Shown here one piece after another: positions 14,544-17,032 of a stretch of DNA of 17,032 nucleotides. Location: contig JAKASY010000004.1 of assembly GCA_021817625.1 (NCBI GenBank), positions 1-17,032 on the forward strand. The letters run 5' to 3'. The DNA comes from Bacillota bacterium (lineage in GTDB: Bacteria; Bacillota_E; JAJZYS01; JAILZS01). Position numbers and translations under genes: made by a program. The stretch's first letter is position 1, and the number at the start of each line of letters is the position of its first letter. The notes beneath the pieces are model-generated. The model was given only the letters and a program-made list of their open reading frames with translations. It did not search any database and had not been told where the DNA came from.

Positions 14544-14591
14544 GGAGCGCGCCGGCCGAGAGCAGAGGAGCGACGGGGGAGGCGACGGAGT

Positions 14592-15614
14592 GTGCGGATC
14601 GCGATCGATGCCATGGGTGGGGACAACGCGCCGGAGGCGGTGGTGCAGGGTGCGCTTCACGTCCTGGGCGAGGACCCGGATCTCGAGCTGATCCTGGTGG
14701 GCGTGCCCGAGGAACTCCCGGGCCTGCCGCGCGCGGGCGAGCGCATCCGCCTCGTGCCGTCGGGCCCGGCCATCCCCGAGGGGGCGCCGCCGGCCCGCAC
14801 CCTCCTGCGCCAGCCGAACGCCTCCGTGGCCGTCACCATGCGCCTCCTGGCGGCGGGCGAGGCGGACCTCGCGCTCACCTTCGGTAACACCGGCGCCGCG
14901 CTCGTGAGCGCGGTGCACGAGGTGGGCCTCCTGCCGGGGGTGACGCGCTGCACCGTGGGTGAGAGCCTGTTCCGCTTCGCCCCGAAGCGCCTGGTCCTCG
15001 ATCTCGGCCCGTCCGTCGACGTGCGCGGAGCGCACCTCGTGGCGTTCGCGCGCATGGGCTGCGCCTATCTCGAGGCGTTCTACGGGCTCGAGCGGCCGCG
15101 CGTCGCCATCCTCTCGAACGGCGGCGAGACGGGCAAGGGGAACCTGCTGGTGAAGGAGGCGACGCCCCTTCTAGCCGCGAGCGGCCTGAACTTCGTGGGT
15201 GCGGTGGAGGGCCACGAGCTTGTCCTGGACAGGGCCGACGTGATCGTGTGCGACGGCTTCGTCGGCAATGTCCTGATCAAGTTCTGCGAGGGGCTCGCAG
15301 GCGTGCTCGACGAGTACTTCCGCGCCGAGACCGGGCGCGAGCCAAGCCGGGAGCGGCCGTGGGCGAGCTTTCGCGCCATCGAGGACCACGGTGGCGCGCT
15401 CCTCGGGCTGCGCGGGCCGGTGCTCCTCGGGCACGGCCGCGCCGCGACCGCGGGCGTGAGCTCGGTCGTGCGCCAGGCGACGCGCCTTCTGCGCGGCGAC
15501 TTCCAGCGCCGCATCGAGCGCGCCGTCGACGTGCACTGGCGCGACCCCGAGGCGGACGCGGAGCCGGACGAAGGCGACGGCGACGACGGGCAGGTGGCCG
15601 TGGCGGGTCGCTAG
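14592..15614 (+). CDS. plsX: Phosphate acyltransferase PlsX
   Basis: PlsX turns acyl-ACP and phosphate into acyl-phosphate, the donor used by PlsY for the first step of phospholipid synthesis; it works at the inner face of the membrane. The 340-aa protein shows IAIDAMGGDNAP (3-14), NASVAVTMRLL, FGNTGA, ILSNGGETGKGN, NFVGAVEGHE and CDGFVGNVLIKFCEGLA, then GGALLGLRGPVLLGHG. The usual GANVDC motif reads GPSVDV here. About 20 acidic residues end the protein. Start GTG 14592 has GGGGGAGG about 9 nt upstream. It normally sits with fabH/fabD/fabG; here it follows fabL by 48 bp and has no fapR in view. Confidence 0.93.
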   Translation: MRIAIDAMGGDNAPEAVVQGALHVLGEDPDLELILVGVPEELPGLPRAGERIRLVPSGPAIPEGAPPARTLLRQPNASVAVTMRLLAAGEADLALTFGNTGAALVSAVHEVGLLPGVTRCTVGESLFRFAPKRLVLDLGPSVDVRGAHLVAFARMGCAYLEAFYGLERPRVAILSNGGETGKGNLLVKEATPLLAASGLNFVGAVEGHELVLDRADVIVCDGFVGNVLIKFCEGLAGVLDEYFRAETGREPSRERPWASFRAIEDHGGALLGLRGPVLLGHGRAATAGVSSVVRQATRLLRGDFQRRIERAVDVHWRDPEADAEPDEGDGDDGQVAVAGR

Positions 15615-15634
15615 CGCGGCCCGGCGGCGGGGAG

Positions 15635-16135
15635 GTGGCCGGCGCGTCGGACGCCCAGGTCGTCCTCCGGCGCTATGAGGCGCGCGATCGCACGGCCGTG
15701 CAGGACCTGCACCGGCGCGCCTTGGAGGCGACGGGCGCGTACCTCGGCCCCGGACCGTGGGACGCCGACCTCGAGGACGTGGAGGGCCACTACCACCGCG
15801 GTGGCGGCCTGTTCCTCGTGGCCGAGGAGGGCGGCCGGGTCGTCGGCATGGGCGGCCTTCAGATGGCCCGCACGCCGGGCAGGGCGTTGATCAAGCGCAT
15901 GCGCGTGGAGCCGGCCCTTCAGGGCAGGGGCATCGGCCGCGCCATCCTCGGCGCCCTGGAGGCGTACGCACGCGCCGCCGGGCTGAGCGCCCTGGCGCTG
16001 GACACGACGACCGTGCAGGCACGGGCCCTCGCCCTCTACGGCCGCAGCGGCTATCGCGAGACGGGCCGGCGCCGGCTGCGAGGATTCGAGGTGGTCCTTA
16101 TGGAAAAGAACCTTGACACCGCGCCGGATGGCTGA
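15635..16135 (+). CDS. GNAT acetyltransferase
   Basis: This 166-aa GNAT-fold protein has a clear acetyl-CoA site: KRMRVEPALQGRGIGRAIL (88-105) with the Q-x-x-G-x-G loop at 96-101, and ALALYGRSGYRETGRRR (131-147). The N-terminal half is the expected mixed beta-alpha region, with WDADLEDVEGHY. GTG 15635 is the only start close upstream in this frame, but the purine-rich ribosome site touches it, so the start is uncertain. It follows plsX by 20 bp and probably shares its transcript. The substrate is not apparent, and any link to lipid synthesis is context only. Confidence 0.82.
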   Translation: MAGASDAQVVLRRYEARDRTAVQDLHRRALEATGAYLGPGPWDADLEDVEGHYHRGGGLFLVAEEGGRVVGMGGLQMARTPGRALIKRMRVEPALQGRGIGRAILGALEAYARAAGLSALALDTTTVQARALALYGRSGYRETGRRRLRGFEVVLMEKNLDTAPDG

Positions 16136-16181
16136 CATCCCGGGCGGCGGTGGATGGACGGCCTACGCGGGGGGCGGAGCG

Positions 16182-17032
16182 GTGGCACAAGCGGCCTTCG
16201 GAGCGGGACCGCTCGAGGGCGTGCGGGTGCTCGACCTGTCGCGCGTGCTCACGGGCCCCTACTGCACGATGATGCTCGCCGACTACGGGGCGGACGTCGT
16301 CAAGGTGGAGCGACCCGGCACGGGCGACGACACGCGCGCCTGGGGCCCGCCCTTCGCCGCCGGCGAGAGCGCCTACTTCCTGAGCGTGAACCGCAACAAG
16401 CGCAGCGCCGCCATCGACCTGAGCCGGCCCGAGGGCGTCTCCGCCGTGCACGCCCTGGCCGCGGCCGCCGACGTCGTGGTCGAAAACTTCCGGCCCGGCA
16501 CGGCCGAGCGCCTTGGCATCGGCTACGACGACCTCACGCCCGACAATCCGGGCCTCGTGTACTGCTCGATCTCGGGCTTCGGACAGAGCGGCCCGTACCG
16601 GGACCGACCCGGCTTCGACGCCGTGGCGCAGGCCTTGAGCGGGATGATGTCCATCACCGGCGAGCCCGACGGCCAGCCGATGAAGCACGGCATGCCGATC
16701 GCCGACCTATCCACCGGCATGTGGGCGGCGTTCGCGATCGTCGCCGCCCTGTACGAGCGCGCGCGCACCGGGCTCGGCCAGCGCATCGACTGCTCGCTCC
16801 TGTCGAGCCAGGTGTCGTGGCTCACGTTCGCCCTCACCGGCTATCTGGTCTCGGGCCAGGCGCCGCGGCGCTACGGCAACGGCCACCCGACGATCGTGCC
16901 CTACCAGGTGTTCGCCTGCGCCGACGGCCACCTCATGATCACGGCCGGAAACGACAAGCTGTTCGCCGCCCTGTGCGACGTCCTGGGCCTTGAGGCGCTC
17001 AAGGACGACCCGCGCTTTCGCACCAACCCCGC
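16182..17032 (+). CDS. CaiB/BaiF family (class III) CoA-transferase, 5' part
   Basis: The reading frame continues beyond the window edge. Class III CoA-transferases move CoA between carboxylic acids. Conserved features: PLEGVRVLDLSRVLTGPYCTM (10-30), LADYGADVVKVERPGTGDDTR, ENFRPGT, CSISGFGQSGPY, and the probable catalytic Asp175 in MPIADLSTGM, then YGNGHPTIVPYQVF and DKLFAALC. GTG 16182 gives the usual short lead before LEGVRVLD and has GGCGG/GGAG upstream at short spacing; ATG 16128 is also in frame, would add 18 residues and overlaps the previous gene by 8 bp. About 284 of roughly 400 residues are visible. The substrate is unknown; the location at the end of an acyl-CoA gene run suggests activation of a carboxylic acid for that pathway. 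Confidence 0.9.
   Translation, partial: MAQAAFGAGPLEGVRVLDLSRVLTGPYCTMMLADYGADVVKVERPGTGDDTRAWGPPFAAGESAYFLSVNRNKRSAAIDLSRPEGVSAVHALAAAADVVVENFRPGTAERLGIGYDDLTPDNPGLVYCSISGFGQSGPYRDRPGFDAVAQALSGMMSITGEPDGQPMKHGMPIADLSTGMWAAFAIVAALYERARTGLGQRIDCSLLSSQVSWLTFALTGYLVSGQAPRRYGNGHPTIVPYQVFACADGHLMITAGNDKLFAALCDVLGLEALKDDPRFRTNP

Noticed and set aside
13431..15035. Open - strand frame of 534 aa opposite fabG, fabL and plsX
   Set aside because: It is a composition-driven shadow with no motif; the + strand genes are fully convincing.

Overview
The window is GC-rich, densely packed bacterial chromosome. Its genes are mostly separated by a few bases or by stop/start overlaps, with frequent GTG and TTG starts. 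The content points to a high-GC member of the Bacillota or a relative: a Bacillus-like relA-dtd-aspS order, a YtxJ-type bacilliredoxin linked to bacillithiol, a FabL-type enoyl-ACP reductase (Y-x6-K), and a candidate 6S RNA downstream of aspS. The species cannot be named from this sequence alone. I saw no rRNA, tRNA, CRISPR array, insertion sequence or prophage.

Region 1 (1-4937, + strand) is a housekeeping block. It holds the 3' part of relA/rel (ppGpp synthesis and hydrolysis), dtd (D-aminoacyl-tRNA proofreading), aspS (interrupted by one apparent missing base near 3182) and an M20 metal-dependent amidohydrolase. Region 2 (4938-6357) is loosely packed. It has a small four-helix membrane protein on the - strand, a strong promoter driving a ~178-nt structured RNA with paired ends (5522-5699, 6S-like), a perfect 19-bp hairpin, a bacilliredoxin-like ytxJ on the - strand, and a divergent promoter region with two palindromes. 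Region 3 (6358-9151, + strand) holds a RimJ/RimL-type acetyltransferase, folP and folC. The last two form a folate pair with coupled translation.

Region 4 (9219-17032, + strand) is a long acyl-CoA/acyl-ACP gene run. It contains a CoA-transferase-family pair most like IpdA/IpdB, a crotonase, a KASIII (FabH), FabG, FabL, PlsX, a GNAT acetyltransferase and the start of a CaiB/BaiF CoA-transferase. The first four genes are chained by 4-10 bp overlaps. This ties a CoA-thioester catabolic module to fatty-acid initiation, reduction and transfer to phospholipid synthesis. No fabD, fabF, acpP or fabZ lies in the window, so the run is not a complete canonical fab operon.

The observations most worth a second look are the 6S-like RNA, the fused ipdAB-echA/fabH-fabG-fabL-plsX run, the aspS frameshift, and the dtd start, which may be an ACG codon.
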